In this document: positions 24,022 to 32,817 of the stretch, piece by piece
Layout of the letters: each line of letters starts with the position of its first letter
Position numbering within the stretch: the stretch's first letter is position 1
Assembly (NCBI GenBank): GCA_041651995.1
Contig: JBAZID010000011.1
Span: 1-64,000 of the forward strand
DNA: 64,000 nt
Source of the DNA: Sulfuricella sp.
GTDB lineage: Bacteria > Pseudomonadota > Gammaproteobacteria > Burkholderiales > Sulfuricellaceae
Direction: 5' to 3'
The notes under the pieces: generated by a model
Seen by the model: the letters and a program-made list of their open reading frames with translations, nothing else
Database searches by the model: none
What the model was told of the DNA's origin: nothing
Made by a program: the position numbers and the translations under genes

Positions 24022-24347
24022 GCCTGCCCGTCACTTTTCATCGTGCCGCCAGTGCAGAGTTCATCGAAGCAAGTGCGTGGTATGAGACCAAACGAGTTGG
24101 CCTTGCTCTTGACTTCATGACCGAGATTGACCGTTGCGTGTCGCTGGCATCTGAACACCCTCTCCAGTTTGCCGTTGTTCGTGAGGACATTCGGCGTGTT
24201 GTCGCCAATCATTTTCCGTACAGCGTTTATTTTCGTGCGGAGGAAAGCCGCATCGTTGTCTTGGCGGTATTTCATGGCAACAGAGACCCCTCCATTTGGC
24301 AAACCAGAACTATCCGAACTGCTGGCGAAGGAAGTGACAGAGCATAA
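24018..24347 (+). CDS. RelE/ParE family toxin
   Basis: 109-aa predicted toxin of the ParE/RelE superfamily. Typical features: N-terminal helix AEFIEASAWYETK (about 13-25), the central FPYSVYF strand and the C-terminal VLAVFHGNRDP motif, where family members usually end soon after; here about 14 extra residues follow. Translationally coupled to the antitoxin. Whether it is an mRNA interferase or a gyrase poison cannot be told from sequence. Confidence 0.86.
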   Translation: MSLPVTFHRAASAEFIEASAWYETKRVGLALDFMTEIDRCVSLASEHPLQFAVVREDIRRVVANHFPYSVYFRAEESRIVVLAVFHGNRDPSIWQTRTIRTAGEGSDRA

Positions 24348-24464
24348 TTCATCGTCACGGCCCCAGTGAACCATCTGTTTCATCGGGCGTTTGCCGTAAT
24401 TGGATAAACCCTTGTCGGTCATGCTAAAATTCCCGTTTTTTCCAAAGCCGAGTGAAAGGCCACC

Positions 24465-25712
24465 ATGTTCAGCGCAAAAAATACCCTTGCAAAGGATGAT
24501 CCCGATCTGTGGAAGGCGATCGAGCAGGAACGCCAGCGCCAGGAAGACCACATCGAACTGATTGCCTCCGAAAACTACACCAGCCCGGCGGTGATGGAAG
24601 CACAGGGCTCGGTGCTGACCAACAAGTACGCCGAGGGTTACCCCGGCAAGCGCTACTACGGCGGTTGCGAGTATGTCGACATTGCCGAGCAGCTTGCGAT
24701 TGATCGCGTCAAGAAACTGTTCGGCGCCGAGGCAGCCAACGTGCAGCCCAACTCCGGCTCCCAGGCTAATCAGGCCGTATTCATGGCTTTCCTCAAACCC
24801 GGCGACACCATCATGGGCATGAGCCTGGCCGAGGGCGGTCACCTTACCCACGGCATGGCGCTCAACATGAGCGGCAAGTGGTTCAATGTCGTCGCCTATG
24901 GCATGAACGAAAAGGAAGAAATCGACTACGACCGCATGGAAGCGCTGGCGCATGAGCACAAGCCGAAACTGATCATCGCCGGCGCATCGGCTTATTCACT
25001 GAAGATCGACTTCGAACGTTTCGCCAAGGTGGCCAAGACTGTTGGTGCAATTTTCATGGTGGATATGGCGCACTATGCAGGGCTGATCGCCGCCGGCGTT
25101 TACCCCAACCCGGTGCCGCATGCCGACGTGGTCACTTCCACCACCCACAAGACACTGCGGGGCCCGAGGGGCGGCATTATCCTGATGAAGGCGGAGCACG
25201 AAAAAGCCATCAACTCGGCCATTTTCCCCGGCTTGCAGGGCGGGCCGCTGATGCACGTCATCGCCGGCAAGGCGGTGGCTTTCCGCGAGGCCATGGGCAA
25301 GGACTTCAAGCATTACCAGGAGCAGGTGCTCGCCAATGCGCTGGTGATGTGCAAGGTGCTTACCGAACGTGGCTTGCGCATCATCTCGGGCCGCACCGAG
25401 TCCCATGTTTTCCTGGTCGATCTGCGTGCCATGAAGCTGACTGGCAAGGAAGCCGAAGCTGCGCTGGGCAAGGCACACATCACGGTAAACAAGAATGCCA
25501 TCCCCAACGACCCGGAAAAACCTTTCGTCACCAGCGGCATCCGCCTCGGCACCCCGGCCATGACCACGCGCGGCTTCAGGGAGATCGAAGCCGAGCATCT
25601 GGCCAATCTGATCGCCGATGTGCTGGCCGCCCCCACCGATGAAGCCGTGCTGTCACGCGTGGCCAGCGAAGCCAAGGCGATGTGCGCGAAGTTTCCGGTG
25701 TATGGCGCTTGA
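24465..25712 (+). CDS. glyA: Serine hydroxymethyltransferase
   Basis: PLP enzyme interconverting serine and glycine while charging tetrahydrofolate with a one-carbon unit. 415 aa, normal length. It has ENYTSPAVMEAQGS near 35-48, the glycine-rich YPGKRYYGGCEYVD segment and the PLP lysine Lys229 in TTTHKTLRGPRGG. It precedes nrdR, a conserved pairing. No glycine riboswitch was seen in the short upstream region, which holds a -10-like TAAAAT near 24424. Confidence 0.97.
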   Translation: MFSAKNTLAKDDPDLWKAIEQERQRQEDHIELIASENYTSPAVMEAQGSVLTNKYAEGYPGKRYYGGCEYVDIAEQLAIDRVKKLFGAEAANVQPNSGSQANQAVFMAFLKPGDTIMGMSLAEGGHLTHGMALNMSGKWFNVVAYGMNEKEEIDYDRMEALAHEHKPKLIIAGASAYSLKIDFERFAKVAKTVGAIFMVDMAHYAGLIAAGVYPNPVPHADVVTSTTHKTLRGPRGGIILMKAEHEKAINSAIFPGLQGGPLMHVIAGKAVAFREAMGKDFKHYQEQVLANALVMCKVLTERGLRIISGRTESHVFLVDLRAMKLTGKEAEAALGKAHITVNKNAIPNDPEKPFVTSGIRLGTPAMTTRGFREIEAEHLANLIADVLAAPTDEAVLSRVASEAKAMCAKFPVYGA

Positions 25713-25727
25713 CGAGATAGGCGTGGG

Positions 25728-25784
25728 GTGTGAGGAGGCTGGGGTTTACTCCTCACTCCTCACCCCTCACTCCTCACCCGCTCA
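25728..25784. repeat. Direct repeat, TCACTCCTCACCCC type
   Basis: Tandem copies of the 8-base motif CTCACTCC/CTCACCCC with one reversed GTGAGGAGG arm. Related stretches lie at 37803-37918 and 55946-56030. This one separates glyA from nrdR and runs into the nrdR start. Confidence 0.7.
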
Positions 25785-26234
25785 ATGAAATGCCCCTTCT
25801 GCGGCGAAGCCGATACCCAGGTCATTGATTCGCGCATCAGCGAGGAAGGCGTCAGCGTGCGCCGCCGCCGTCGTTGCACGAGCTGCGAGAAGCGTTTTAC
25901 CACCTACGAAACAGCGGAGCTCAGGATGCCGGCGGTGGTGAAGCAGAATGGCAGCCGCGAGGAGTTCAGCCGCGAGAAGATCCGCACCAGCTTCATGCGC
26001 GCCCTCAACAAGCGTCCGGTTTCCACCAGTCTGGTGGATGGTGCCATCCAGCATATCGAGCAGAAAATGCTCAGCCTGGGTGAGCGCGAAATCCCTTCCC
26101 TGAAGGTGGGTGAAATGGTGATGAACGAACTGCGCAAGCTCGACAAGGTGGCCTATATCCGCTTTGCCTCGGTGTATCGCAGCTTCGAGGACGTGGACGA
26201 CTTCCGCGACGTGATCAAGGACCTGGACAAATAG
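25785..26234 (+). CDS. nrdR: Transcriptional repressor NrdR
   Basis: Zinc and ATP-cone protein that represses ribonucleotide reductase genes when dATP/ATP are bound. 149 aa with the zinc ribbon Cys3/Cys6/Cys31/Cys34, the arginine-rich stretch VRRRRRC, and the ATP-cone domain (about 49-139). Length is standard. The start lies at the very end of a TCACCCC repeat, so its ribosome binding site is repeat-derived or weak. Confidence 0.97.
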   Translation: MKCPFCGEADTQVIDSRISEEGVSVRRRRRCTSCEKRFTTYETAELRMPAVVKQNGSREEFSREKIRTSFMRALNKRPVSTSLVDGAIQHIEQKMLSLGEREIPSLKVGEMVMNELRKLDKVAYIRFASVYRSFEDVDDFRDVIKDLDK

Positions 26235-26239
26235 CTTCC

Positions 26240-27400
26240 GTGTTTTCCGCCGCCGACCATGCTTATATGGCCCAGTCACTGCAGTTGGCGCAGCAGGGGC
26301 TTTACACCACCACGCCCAATCCGCGCGTGGGATGCGTGATCGTGCAAGGCGGCAAGGTAGTGGGGGAAGGCTGGCACGAGCGCGCGGGCGAGCCGCACGC
26401 CGAAGTCCATGCCCTGAAACGGGCCGGAGAAGCCGCGCGGGGCGCGACGGTGTATGTCACGCTTGAGCCGTGCAGCCATTACGGCCGTACCCCGCCCTGC
26501 GCGGAGGCGCTGATCAGGGCGGGCGCGGGACGGGTGGTGGTGGCGATGCGCGACCCCAACCCCATGGTGTCCGGGCAGGGCATCGCCATGCTGGAACTGG
26601 CGGGGATTCCCACCGCCTGCGGGCTGCTGGAAAACGAGGCGCGCGAACTGAATGCCGGTTTCATCTCGCGCATGGAGCGTGGCCGGCCCTGGCTGCGGCT
26701 CAAGGTGGCCGCCACGCTGGACGGCAAGACGGCGCTGAATAACGGCGTCAGCCAATGGATCACCGGGCCGGATGCGCGGCGCGATGCGCACCGCCTGCGC
26801 GCCCGTTCCTGCGCCATGCTGACCGGGATCGGCACGGTGCTGGCGGACGACCCCGCGCTCAATGTGCGCGAGGTCGAGACTTCGCGCCAGCCGCTCAAGG
26901 TGGTGGTGGACGCCGGACTGCGCATGCCGCCGAACGCGAAGATTTTGCAGGGCGCGAAAACGCTGGTCGTGACCGGTTGCGCAGACGAGGCTCTGATCCG
27001 GCCCTTGCAGGATGCCGGCGCCGAGGTGCTGGTGCTGCCGGCGCAGCAGGGCCGGATCGACCTGGTGCAACTGCTGCGCGAACTGGGCAGGCGGGGCTGC
27101 AACGAAGTGACTGCGGAAGCGGGCAAGGGGCTCAACGGTGCGCTGCTGCAGGCCGGTGTGGTGGATGAGCTGGTGATGTATCTGGCGCCCATGCTGTTTG
27201 GCGACAAGGCACAGGGCATGTTCGGCCTGCCGGAAATCGGGGCGATGGAGCAGCGCCTGGAACTGGACCTCAGGGATGTACGCATGCTCGGGTGCGATAT
27301 GCGCGTTACGGCGCGTTTGACGGCCAAGGCCGTTCCCCTCTCTCCTAACTCTCTCCCAGAGGGAGAGAGGGACGCTGTATCGCTGCGCGAGTTTTATTAA
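26240..27400 (+). CDS. ribD: Bifunctional riboflavin deaminase/reductase RibD, with a repeat-derived C-terminus
   Basis: Performs the second and third steps of riboflavin synthesis. N-terminal deaminase zinc site: His53-Ala-Glu55, Cys78 and Cys87 (PCSHYGRTPPC); C-terminal reductase domain from about 150 (KVAATLDGKTA, AEAGKGLNGALL). 386 aa. GTG start five bases after nrdR. The last about 24 residues (from KAVPLSPN to the end) are encoded by a palindromic CTCTCCTAACTCTCTCCC / GGGAGAGAGGGA repeat and look non-native. First of the rib genes in this window. Confidence 0.95.
   Translation: MFSAADHAYMAQSLQLAQQGLYTTTPNPRVGCVIVQGGKVVGEGWHERAGEPHAEVHALKRAGEAARGATVYVTLEPCSHYGRTPPCAEALIRAGAGRVVVAMRDPNPMVSGQGIAMLELAGIPTACGLLENEARELNAGFISRMERGRPWLRLKVAATLDGKTALNNGVSQWITGPDARRDAHRLRARSCAMLTGIGTVLADDPALNVREVETSRQPLKVVVDAGLRMPPNAKILQGAKTLVVTGCADEALIRPLQDAGAEVLVLPAQQGRIDLVQLLRELGRRGCNEVTAEAGKGLNGALLQAGVVDELVMYLAPMLFGDKAQGMFGLPEIGAMEQRLELDLRDVRMLGCDMRVTARLTAKAVPLSPNSLPEGERDAVSLREFY
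27336..27374 (+). repeat. Palindromic CTCTCTCC / GGAGAGAG repeat inside the ribD end
   Basis: CCCCTCTCTCCTAACTCTCT followed by CCCAGAGGGAGAGAGGGA forms an inverted repeat within the coding sequence of the RibD tail. A related copy separates pilT and pilU (36550-36645). Confidence 0.75.
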
Positions 27401-27412
27401 GGAAAAATCATA

Positions 27413-28009
27413 ATGTTTACCGGCATCATTCAGGCGGTGGGGAAAATCACCGCCATCGAACCCTTGCAGCAGGGCGTGCGCCTCTCCATCGACGCGGGCG
27501 GCCTGGATATGAGCGACGTGGCGCTGGGCGACAGCATCGCAGCCAACGGTGTATGCCTGACGGTGATCGAGAAAACCGCCAATGGCTACCAGGTCGATGT
27601 CTCGCGCGAAACGCTGAACTGCACCGCAGGGCTGGGCGAGCCCGGCGAAGTCAACCTGGAAAAGGCGCTGCGCCTGTCCGACCGGCTGGGCGGGCACCTG
27701 GTGAGCGGCCACGTGGATGGCGTGGGCGAAGTGGTGAAGTTCGCGCCAGTGGGCGAGTCGCACGAACTGGTGATCCGCGCCCCCAAAGCCCTGGCACGCT
27801 ATATCGCCCACAAGGGCTCGATCACGGTCAACGGGGTGAGCCTGACGGTCAACTGGGTGAAAGACGAGGACTTCAGCATCAACCTGATTCCCCACACCAT
27901 TCAAGCCACCAATTTCAAACATCTGCGCGCCGGCAAACCGGTCAACCTGGAAGTCGACCTGGTGGCGCGCTATCTGGAACGCATGCTGAGTTACGGCAAG
28001 GACGAATAA
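27413..28009 (+). CDS. ribE: Riboflavin synthase, alpha subunit
   Basis: Dismutates two 6,7-dimethyl-8-ribityllumazines to riboflavin. 198 aa with the characteristic MFTGIIQAVG start and two similar beta-barrel halves (each with a GDSIAANGVCLTV- or GSITVNGVSLTV-type segment). Called ribC in some nomenclatures. It lies 12 bp after ribD; no FMN riboswitch precedes it. Confidence 0.97.
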   Translation: MFTGIIQAVGKITAIEPLQQGVRLSIDAGGLDMSDVALGDSIAANGVCLTVIEKTANGYQVDVSRETLNCTAGLGEPGEVNLEKALRLSDRLGGHLVSGHVDGVGEVVKFAPVGESHELVIRAPKALARYIAHKGSITVNGVSLTVNWVKDEDFSINLIPHTIQATNFKHLRAGKPVNLEVDLVARYLERMLSYGKDE

Positions 28010-28020
28010 ACCTGGAAAAA

Positions 28021-28158
28021 TCAGTTAACCACGGGGCACACAGGGTACACAGGGTAAAATCGAGGACTATGAAGTATTGGGTAAATATTCGTTATGAGAA
28101 CGGATTCCCAGGCTCAAACGCTCTTGCCTTCCCCGTGATCCCCGTGGTTAAGATTTAG
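28021..28158. repeat. Inverted repeat with CCACGGGG arms
   Basis: AACCACGGGGCACACAGGG at the left faces CCCCGTGATCCCCGTGGTTA at the right (28131-28150). It is a CCACGGAG-like element with a different core and occupies the ribE-ribBA gap. Confidence 0.7.
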
Positions 28159-28174
28159 TTTTAAGGATAAATAT

Positions 28175-29275
28175 ATGAATATAAGCCCGATACAAGACAT
28201 AATCGCCGACTTCAAAATCGGCAAGATGGTCGTCCTGGTGGACGAGGAAGACCGCGAGAACGAGGGCGACCTGGTGCTGGCGGCCGAATTCGTCACCCCG
28301 GAAGCCATCAATTTCATGGCCAGGCATGGCCGTGGCCTGATCTGCCTGACCCTGACCGAGGCGCGCTGCCGCCAGCTCGACCTGCCGCTCATGGTGTCGA
28401 GCAACAAGGCGCCGCTGGGCACCAATTTCACCGTTTCAATCGAGGCGGCGGAAGGCGTAACCACGGGCATCTCCGCCGCCGACCGCGCCAAGACCGTGCT
28501 GGCGGCGGTGAAGAAGGATGCAAGCGTGAATGACATCGTGCAGCCCGGACACATTTTTCCGCTCAAGGCGCAGAATGGCGGCGTGCTGGTGCGTGCCGGG
28601 CATACCGAGGCGGGCTGTGATCTGGCTGCGCTGGCCGGGCTGGAACCAGCCGCGGTGATTTGCGAGATTCTCAAGGAAGACGGCGAAATGGCTCGTCTGC
28701 CCGACCTGCTGGAATATGCCAAAAAACATGATCTCAAGATCGGTACCATCGCCGACCTGATTCACTACCGCAGCCAGACCGAAAGCCTGGTGGAGCGCGT
28801 GGCGGAGAAAGCCGTGCAGACAGCCTACGGTGAATTCCAGTTGGTCACCTATCACGACAAGACCGCCAACGAAGTGCATCTGGCGCTGGTGAAAGGCGAG
28901 ATCAAGGCTGGAGAGGAAACCCTGGTGCGCGTGCATGAGCCGCTGTCGGTGATGGATTTTATCGACACCACCAGTTTCGAGCATTCCTTCAGCGTGCACC
29001 AGGCAATGCAGGCCGTGGCCGATGCGGGCAAGGGCGTGATCGTGCTGATGCGGCGCGGCGGTGAGTCCCCTGCCAGCCTGCTGGCGCGCATCCAGCGCAG
29101 CGAACCCAAAGCCCCTGCCAAGGTGGATTTGCGCAATTATGGTATCGGCGCACAGATCCTGCGCGACCTCAATGTCACCAAAATGCGTCTGCTCTCGCTG
29201 CCGCGCAAGATGCCGAGCATGACGGGCTTCGACCTGGAAGTGACTGGCTATTACGAACCGAAACAGGAAAACTGA
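28175..29275 (+). CDS. ribBA: 3,4-dihydroxy-2-butanone 4-phosphate synthase with GTP cyclohydrolase II-like domain
   Basis: Makes the four-carbon precursor for lumazine. N-terminal RibB domain (about 1-200): DEEDRENEGDLVLAAE, HGRGLICL, GISAADRA and RAGHTEAGCDLA. The C-terminal half (about 205-366) resembles RibA, but the zinc-cysteine motif of active GTP cyclohydrolase II is not apparent, as in many proteobacterial RibBA-like proteins. 366 aa. Between ribE and ribH. Confidence 0.94.
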   Translation: MNISPIQDIIADFKIGKMVVLVDEEDRENEGDLVLAAEFVTPEAINFMARHGRGLICLTLTEARCRQLDLPLMVSSNKAPLGTNFTVSIEAAEGVTTGISAADRAKTVLAAVKKDASVNDIVQPGHIFPLKAQNGGVLVRAGHTEAGCDLAALAGLEPAAVICEILKEDGEMARLPDLLEYAKKHDLKIGTIADLIHYRSQTESLVERVAEKAVQTAYGEFQLVTYHDKTANEVHLALVKGEIKAGEETLVRVHEPLSVMDFIDTTSFEHSFSVHQAMQAVADAGKGVIVLMRRGGESPASLLARIQRSEPKAPAKVDLRNYGIGAQILRDLNVTKMRLLSLPRKMPSMTGFDLEVTGYYEPKQEN

Positions 29276-29277
29276 TA

Positions 29278-29745
29278 ATGGGAATTTCCAACAAACTGCC
29301 TGAATTCCATCCCGACCTGAACGGTGCCGGCCTGAAAATCGGCATCGCCATGAGCCGCTTCAATATCGACGTGTGCGAGGGGTTGCTGGGCGCCTGCGTG
29401 ACCGAGTTGCTCAAGCTGGGCGTGGCCAAGGAAGATATTTACCTGGCGAGCGTGCCCGGTGCGCTGGAAATTCCGCTGGCGCTGCAAAAGATGGCGAAAA
29501 GCGGCAAATTCGACGCGTTGGTGGCCCTTGGCGCGATCATTCGCGGCGAGACCTACCACTTTGAATTGGTGGCCAACGAATCCGGCAGCGGCGTGACCCG
29601 CATTATGCTGGACAGCGGCATGCCCATCGCCAACGTTATCCTGACTGTGGAAAACGAGGAACAGGCCTTGGCCCGCATGGCGGAAAAAGGCGCCGATTCG
29701 GCGCGGGTGGTGGTTGAGATGGTTAATCTGCTGAAGAAAATTTAA
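29278..29745 (+). CDS. ribH: 6,7-dimethyl-8-ribityllumazine synthase
   Basis: Condenses the RibB and RibD products. 155 aa with IAMSRFN at the N-terminus, VPGALEIPLALQKM near 60-73 and GAIIRGETYHFE near 83-94, which carries the catalytic histidine. Two bases separate it from ribBA. Confidence 0.97.
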   Translation: MGISNKLPEFHPDLNGAGLKIGIAMSRFNIDVCEGLLGACVTELLKLGVAKEDIYLASVPGALEIPLALQKMAKSGKFDALVALGAIIRGETYHFELVANESGSGVTRIMLDSGMPIANVILTVENEEQALARMAEKGADSARVVVEMVNLLKKI

Positions 29746-29756
29746 ATAGGCTCTAC

Positions 29757-30191
29757 ATGAAAAAAAACCGCCGCAAAGCGCGCGAACTCGCTGTTCAGGG
29801 GCTTTACCAGCGCCAGCTTACTGGCGACGCAGTGGAAACAATCGAAGCTCAGCTGCGCGAGCACGAAGAATTCGAAAAGATCGATGGGGAACATTTTTCC
29901 GCCATACTCCATGGCGCAATCAAGGATGTGACCAATCTGGAAAGCAAGCTCCAGCCCTGCCTCGACCGGCCCATGGAAAGCCTGAGCCCGGTTGAGCGCG
30001 CCGTCCTGCTGGTGGCGACCTACGAGTTCGTGCATCACCTGGAAATCCCCTACCGCGTGGTGATCAACGAAGCCATCGAACTGGCCAAGTGTTTTGGCGG
30101 AACGGATGGTTACAAGTACGTCAACGGCGTGCTCGACAAGCTGGCTGCCAGCGAGCGGGCCAGCGAGGTCAACGCGGCAAAGGTAAAGTAA
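29757..30191 (+). CDS. nusB: Transcription antitermination factor NusB
   Basis: RNA-binding helical protein of the rRNA antitermination complex. 144 aa with the N-terminal arginine-rich RRKARELAVQGLYQ segment and the conserved VINEAIELAKCFGG and YKYVNGVLDKLA regions near the C-terminus. It follows ribH after 11 bp, the usual proteobacterial order. The common next genes thiL and pgpA are absent; a repeat and the DUF1538 locus follow. Confidence 0.96.
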   Translation: MKKNRRKARELAVQGLYQRQLTGDAVETIEAQLREHEEFEKIDGEHFSAILHGAIKDVTNLESKLQPCLDRPMESLSPVERAVLLVATYEFVHHLEIPYRVVINEAIELAKCFGGTDGYKYVNGVLDKLAASERASEVNAAKVK

Positions 30192-30286
30192 GCAACCCCC
30201 GAATTAATACCGGACCTGCAATTCCGGTTTAATCTTCCGCCTTGCTCTGGCTATAATCCCGGATTGTTTATTGGAATGCATGTGCG

Positions 30287-30347
30287 GTAGGAGCGCCGCC
30301 CCCGGCGCGAATGTAAGCAAAAATCGCGGCGAGGGCGCCGCTCCCAC
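30287..30347 (+). repeat. REP-like palindrome, GTAGGAGCGSCGCC family (copy 1)
   Basis: GTAGGAGCGCCGCCCCCGGC at the left and GGCGAGGGCGCCGCTCCCAC at the right form a long GC-rich hairpin. Copies at 32359-32420 (same orientation) and 40926-40987. It lies between nusB and the DUF1538 gene. Confidence 0.85.
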
Positions 30348-30445
30348 GGCGGTGTTTTGGCGCCAGGAATCCCAGTGGGGAGATGACGGGACTGTGAAAT
30401 AAATCAGCGTCTCCCTAATGGAGATAATCCGGGATAATCAGACTC

Positions 30446-32158
30446 ATGGCGAAAAAACTCCGTTACGGTGATTATCTCGGCGCAGTGCGGCACCGGCAGC
30501 GCAAGCTCAGCTACAACGAAGTTGTCGCGCATACCCGGCGCTCTCCGCGTAAAACCAAATTGCGTCCGCGCGATTTTTATCGTCTCCTTGCCCCCTATAT
30601 TGGCGTGCGTTTTGCCGAACAGTTGATGGCAGTCGTGCCGCTGGCAGCGTTTCTGGTGTTCTTCGAGGTTGCTGTGCTGGATTCGGCGGTGAGCGGCTGG
30701 GAAGGCATTGCCCTGGGCATGGCGGCGGTGATCCTTGGCCTGATGCTGTTCATGGAAGGGGTCAAGCGCGGCCTCATGCCATTCAGCGAGAATATCGGCT
30801 ATACCATGCCGGGCAAGTTTTCCACCCCGATGGTCCTGGGTGTAGCCTTCGTGCTGGGTTTCATGGCCACGCTTGCCGAGCCGGCCATCGGTGCGCTCAG
30901 GGCGGCCGGCAGTCTGGTGAGCCGCGATGAAACGCCATATTTGCATCTTTTGCTCAATGAGCGCTCGGATTTGCTGGTGTTATCGGTGGGCTTCGGGGTC
31001 GGCCTGGCCGTTCTGGCCGGGGTGCTGCGTTTCATTTTCGGCTGGAGCCTCAAATCCCTGATTATCGCCACCCTGGTGCCATGTCTCGGCATGACCCTGT
31101 TTTTCTCCCTGGATGGCCGGCTGGAGCCGATCATCGGGCTGGCCTGGGATTGCGGTGCGATCACCACGGGACCGGTGACGGTGCCGCTGGTACTGGCCAT
31201 CGGGATTGGCGTGTCTGCCGCCACCAGCAAGGAAGACAACCCGCTTTCCGGTTTCGGTATTGTCACCCTGGCCTCGCTGTTCCCGCCCATCGCGGTGATG
31301 TCGCTTGGCCTGGCGCTTTCATTGGGCGATTTTCCGGTGCTGGATAGCGCTTTGAAAATTACCGCCAAGACGGCATGGTATGAGCGTTCCCCTTTTGATG
31401 ACATCATCGCTGCGCTGCGCGCCATTCTGCCGCTGACCCTGTTCCTCTGGCTGGTGCAGCACTGGTGGCTGAAGAGCCCGGTGAAGGAAGGAAAAATCCT
31501 GCTGTACGGCATCGCCCTGGCGGTATTGGGCATGATGCTTTTCAATATTGGCCTGGATTACGGCCTGACGCCCCTGGGCGGACAGGCGGGCGGGATGGTG
31601 CCGGCCGCTTTTGCCACTTTCCCGGACATTCAGGGTTCGCCGCTGTATCCATACTGGATGGGCATCGGACTTGCCCTGCTGTTTGCCCTGCTGCTCGGCT
31701 TTGGCGCCACGCTGGCGGAACCTGCGCTGAATGCCATGGGCGTCACGGTACAGAACCTGACCGATGGCGCTTTTACCAAAACACTGCTGATGCATGCGGT
31801 GGCGGTGGGGGTGGGCCTGGGTGTGGCCCTGGGCGTGGCAAAGGTGATTTTTGCAATCCCGATTGTGCTGCTCATTCTCCCGTCCTATCTGCTGGCCCTC
31901 GCCCTGACGGTGATTTCCAGTGAGGAATTTGTCAATCTGGCCTGGGATAGCGCCGGGGTGACCACCGGCCCGGTGACCGTGCCACTGGTTCTGGCCCTGG
32001 GACTGGGATTGGGCAAGGCGGTTGGCGCACAGGATGGGTTCGGCATCCTGGCGATGGCTTCGGTCGGGCCGATTCTAAGCGTGCTCCTGACCGGGCTGTG
32101 GATTCGCTGGCGGGTGAAGAGGCGTCGTATGGCTATGGAAAGGACAAACCACGGGTGA
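30446..32158 (+). CDS. DUF1538 multipass membrane protein (putative transporter)
   Basis: 570 aa: a basic cytoplasmic N-terminus (1-40), then about 14 hydrophobic helices in two homologous halves. The motif TTGPVTVPLVLA occurs in both halves (about 239-250 and 505-516), each preceded by AWD; ATLAEPAIGAL and ATLAEPALNAM are another repeated pair. This internal duplication is typical of transporters with inverted or tandem repeats. Substrate unknown. It is followed by two genes for PII-like proteins, which suggests regulation by a small effector, as in other PII-controlled transporters. REP-like palindromes lie on both sides. Confidence 0.82.
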   Translation: MAKKLRYGDYLGAVRHRQRKLSYNEVVAHTRRSPRKTKLRPRDFYRLLAPYIGVRFAEQLMAVVPLAAFLVFFEVAVLDSAVSGWEGIALGMAAVILGLMLFMEGVKRGLMPFSENIGYTMPGKFSTPMVLGVAFVLGFMATLAEPAIGALRAAGSLVSRDETPYLHLLLNERSDLLVLSVGFGVGLAVLAGVLRFIFGWSLKSLIIATLVPCLGMTLFFSLDGRLEPIIGLAWDCGAITTGPVTVPLVLAIGIGVSAATSKEDNPLSGFGIVTLASLFPPIAVMSLGLALSLGDFPVLDSALKITAKTAWYERSPFDDIIAALRAILPLTLFLWLVQHWWLKSPVKEGKILLYGIALAVLGMMLFNIGLDYGLTPLGGQAGGMVPAAFATFPDIQGSPLYPYWMGIGLALLFALLLGFGATLAEPALNAMGVTVQNLTDGAFTKTLLMHAVAVGVGLGVALGVAKVIFAIPIVLLILPSYLLALALTVISSEEFVNLAWDSAGVTTGPVTVPLVLALGLGLGKAVGAQDGFGILAMASVGPILSVLLTGLWIRWRVKRRRMAMERTNHG

Positions 32159-32169
32159 ACCCAGATCGG

Positions 32170-32350
32170 CCATTAAACCTATAAAAAGCAATTAACCACG
32201 GAGTTCACGGAGCACACGGAGTAAAAACCATAGATTGCATGATATTTGGCATTCACCCGTTGGGTGAGGCCATAAATGACCGCAAACTGCCTTTCTCCGT
32301 GCCCTCCGTGCCCTCCGTGGTTATCGAACTGAGGTTTCTAGGTTAAATGC
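32170..32350 (+). repeat. MITE-like repeat with CCACGGAG arms (copy 3)
   Basis: Near-identical to the element at 3771-4001 over the arms and core, lacking that copy's GC-rich segment. Ends TTAAACCTAT and CTAGGTTAAA are inverted. It lies between the DUF1538 gene and the PII-like genes; with the following palindrome it fills this gap. Confidence 0.85.
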
Positions 32351-32358
32351 ATGGGCAT

Positions 32359-32420
32359 GCAGGAGCGCCGCCCCCGGCGCGAATTTGGCCGCAAATCGCG
32401 GCGAGGGCGCCGCTCCCACA
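32359..32420 (+). repeat. REP-like palindrome, GTAGGAGCGSCGCC family (copy 2)
   Basis: GCAGGAGCGCCGCCCCCGGC and GGCGAGGGCGCCGCTCCCAC arms, same orientation as the copy at 30287-30347. The two copies bracket the DUF1538 gene as direct repeats. Confidence 0.85.
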
Positions 32421-32451
32421 GCGGTGTTTTGTCACAAATGGATAATCACGG

Positions 32452-32817
32452 ATGAATGAAGACATCATTGTATTGACCGATGTCGTGCTGATTACCGTCA
32501 TCGTCCAGCGTGGCGTGGCGGATACGGTGGTGCAGGCCGCCCAGAAGGCCGGGGCGCAGGGCGCGACGATTTTCTATGCGCGCGGCACCGGGGTGCGCCA
32601 GCGCCACCTGGGCGTGCTTGGCGTGGCGGTCAATGCGGAAAAGGAAGTGGTGTATATCGTGGCTTCCACTGACCAGGCCGACCGGATTTTCGAACGGATA
32701 TTCGTTGCCGCCAAGCTCGATACGCCCGGCATGGGAATGATTTACATGACCCATCTGGAAAAAATGGCAACGCATGTGCCGCATGATCTGGTTGCCCGGA
32801 TTGCCAGCCATGAGTGA
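32452..32817 (+). CDS. PII-like signalling protein
   Basis: 121 aa, ferredoxin-like PII fold inferred from its pattern: beta strand VVLITVIVQRG, helix with KAGAQGATIFYARGTG (about 31-46), then AEKEVVYIVAS (about 62-72) and a late LDTPGMGMIYM strand. It differs from GlnB/GlnK: no T-loop uridylylation tyrosine in the usual context. Such proteins bind nucleotides and regulate a neighbouring membrane protein. The gene follows DUF1538 and overlaps a second PII-like gene by eight bases. Confidence 0.8.
   Translation: MNEDIIVLTDVVLITVIVQRGVADTVVQAAQKAGAQGATIFYARGTGVRQRHLGVLGVAVNAEKEVVYIVASTDQADRIFERIFVAAKLDTPGMGMIYMTHLEKMATHVPHDLVARIASHE

Noticed and set aside
26276..27922. 548-aa reverse-strand open frame
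   Set aside because: Antisense to ribD and ribE, His/Gln-rich shadow.
27990..28174. FMN riboswitch before ribBA or other rib genes
   Set aside because: The gap consists of a CCACGGGG inverted repeat; no RFN-type conserved segments seen.
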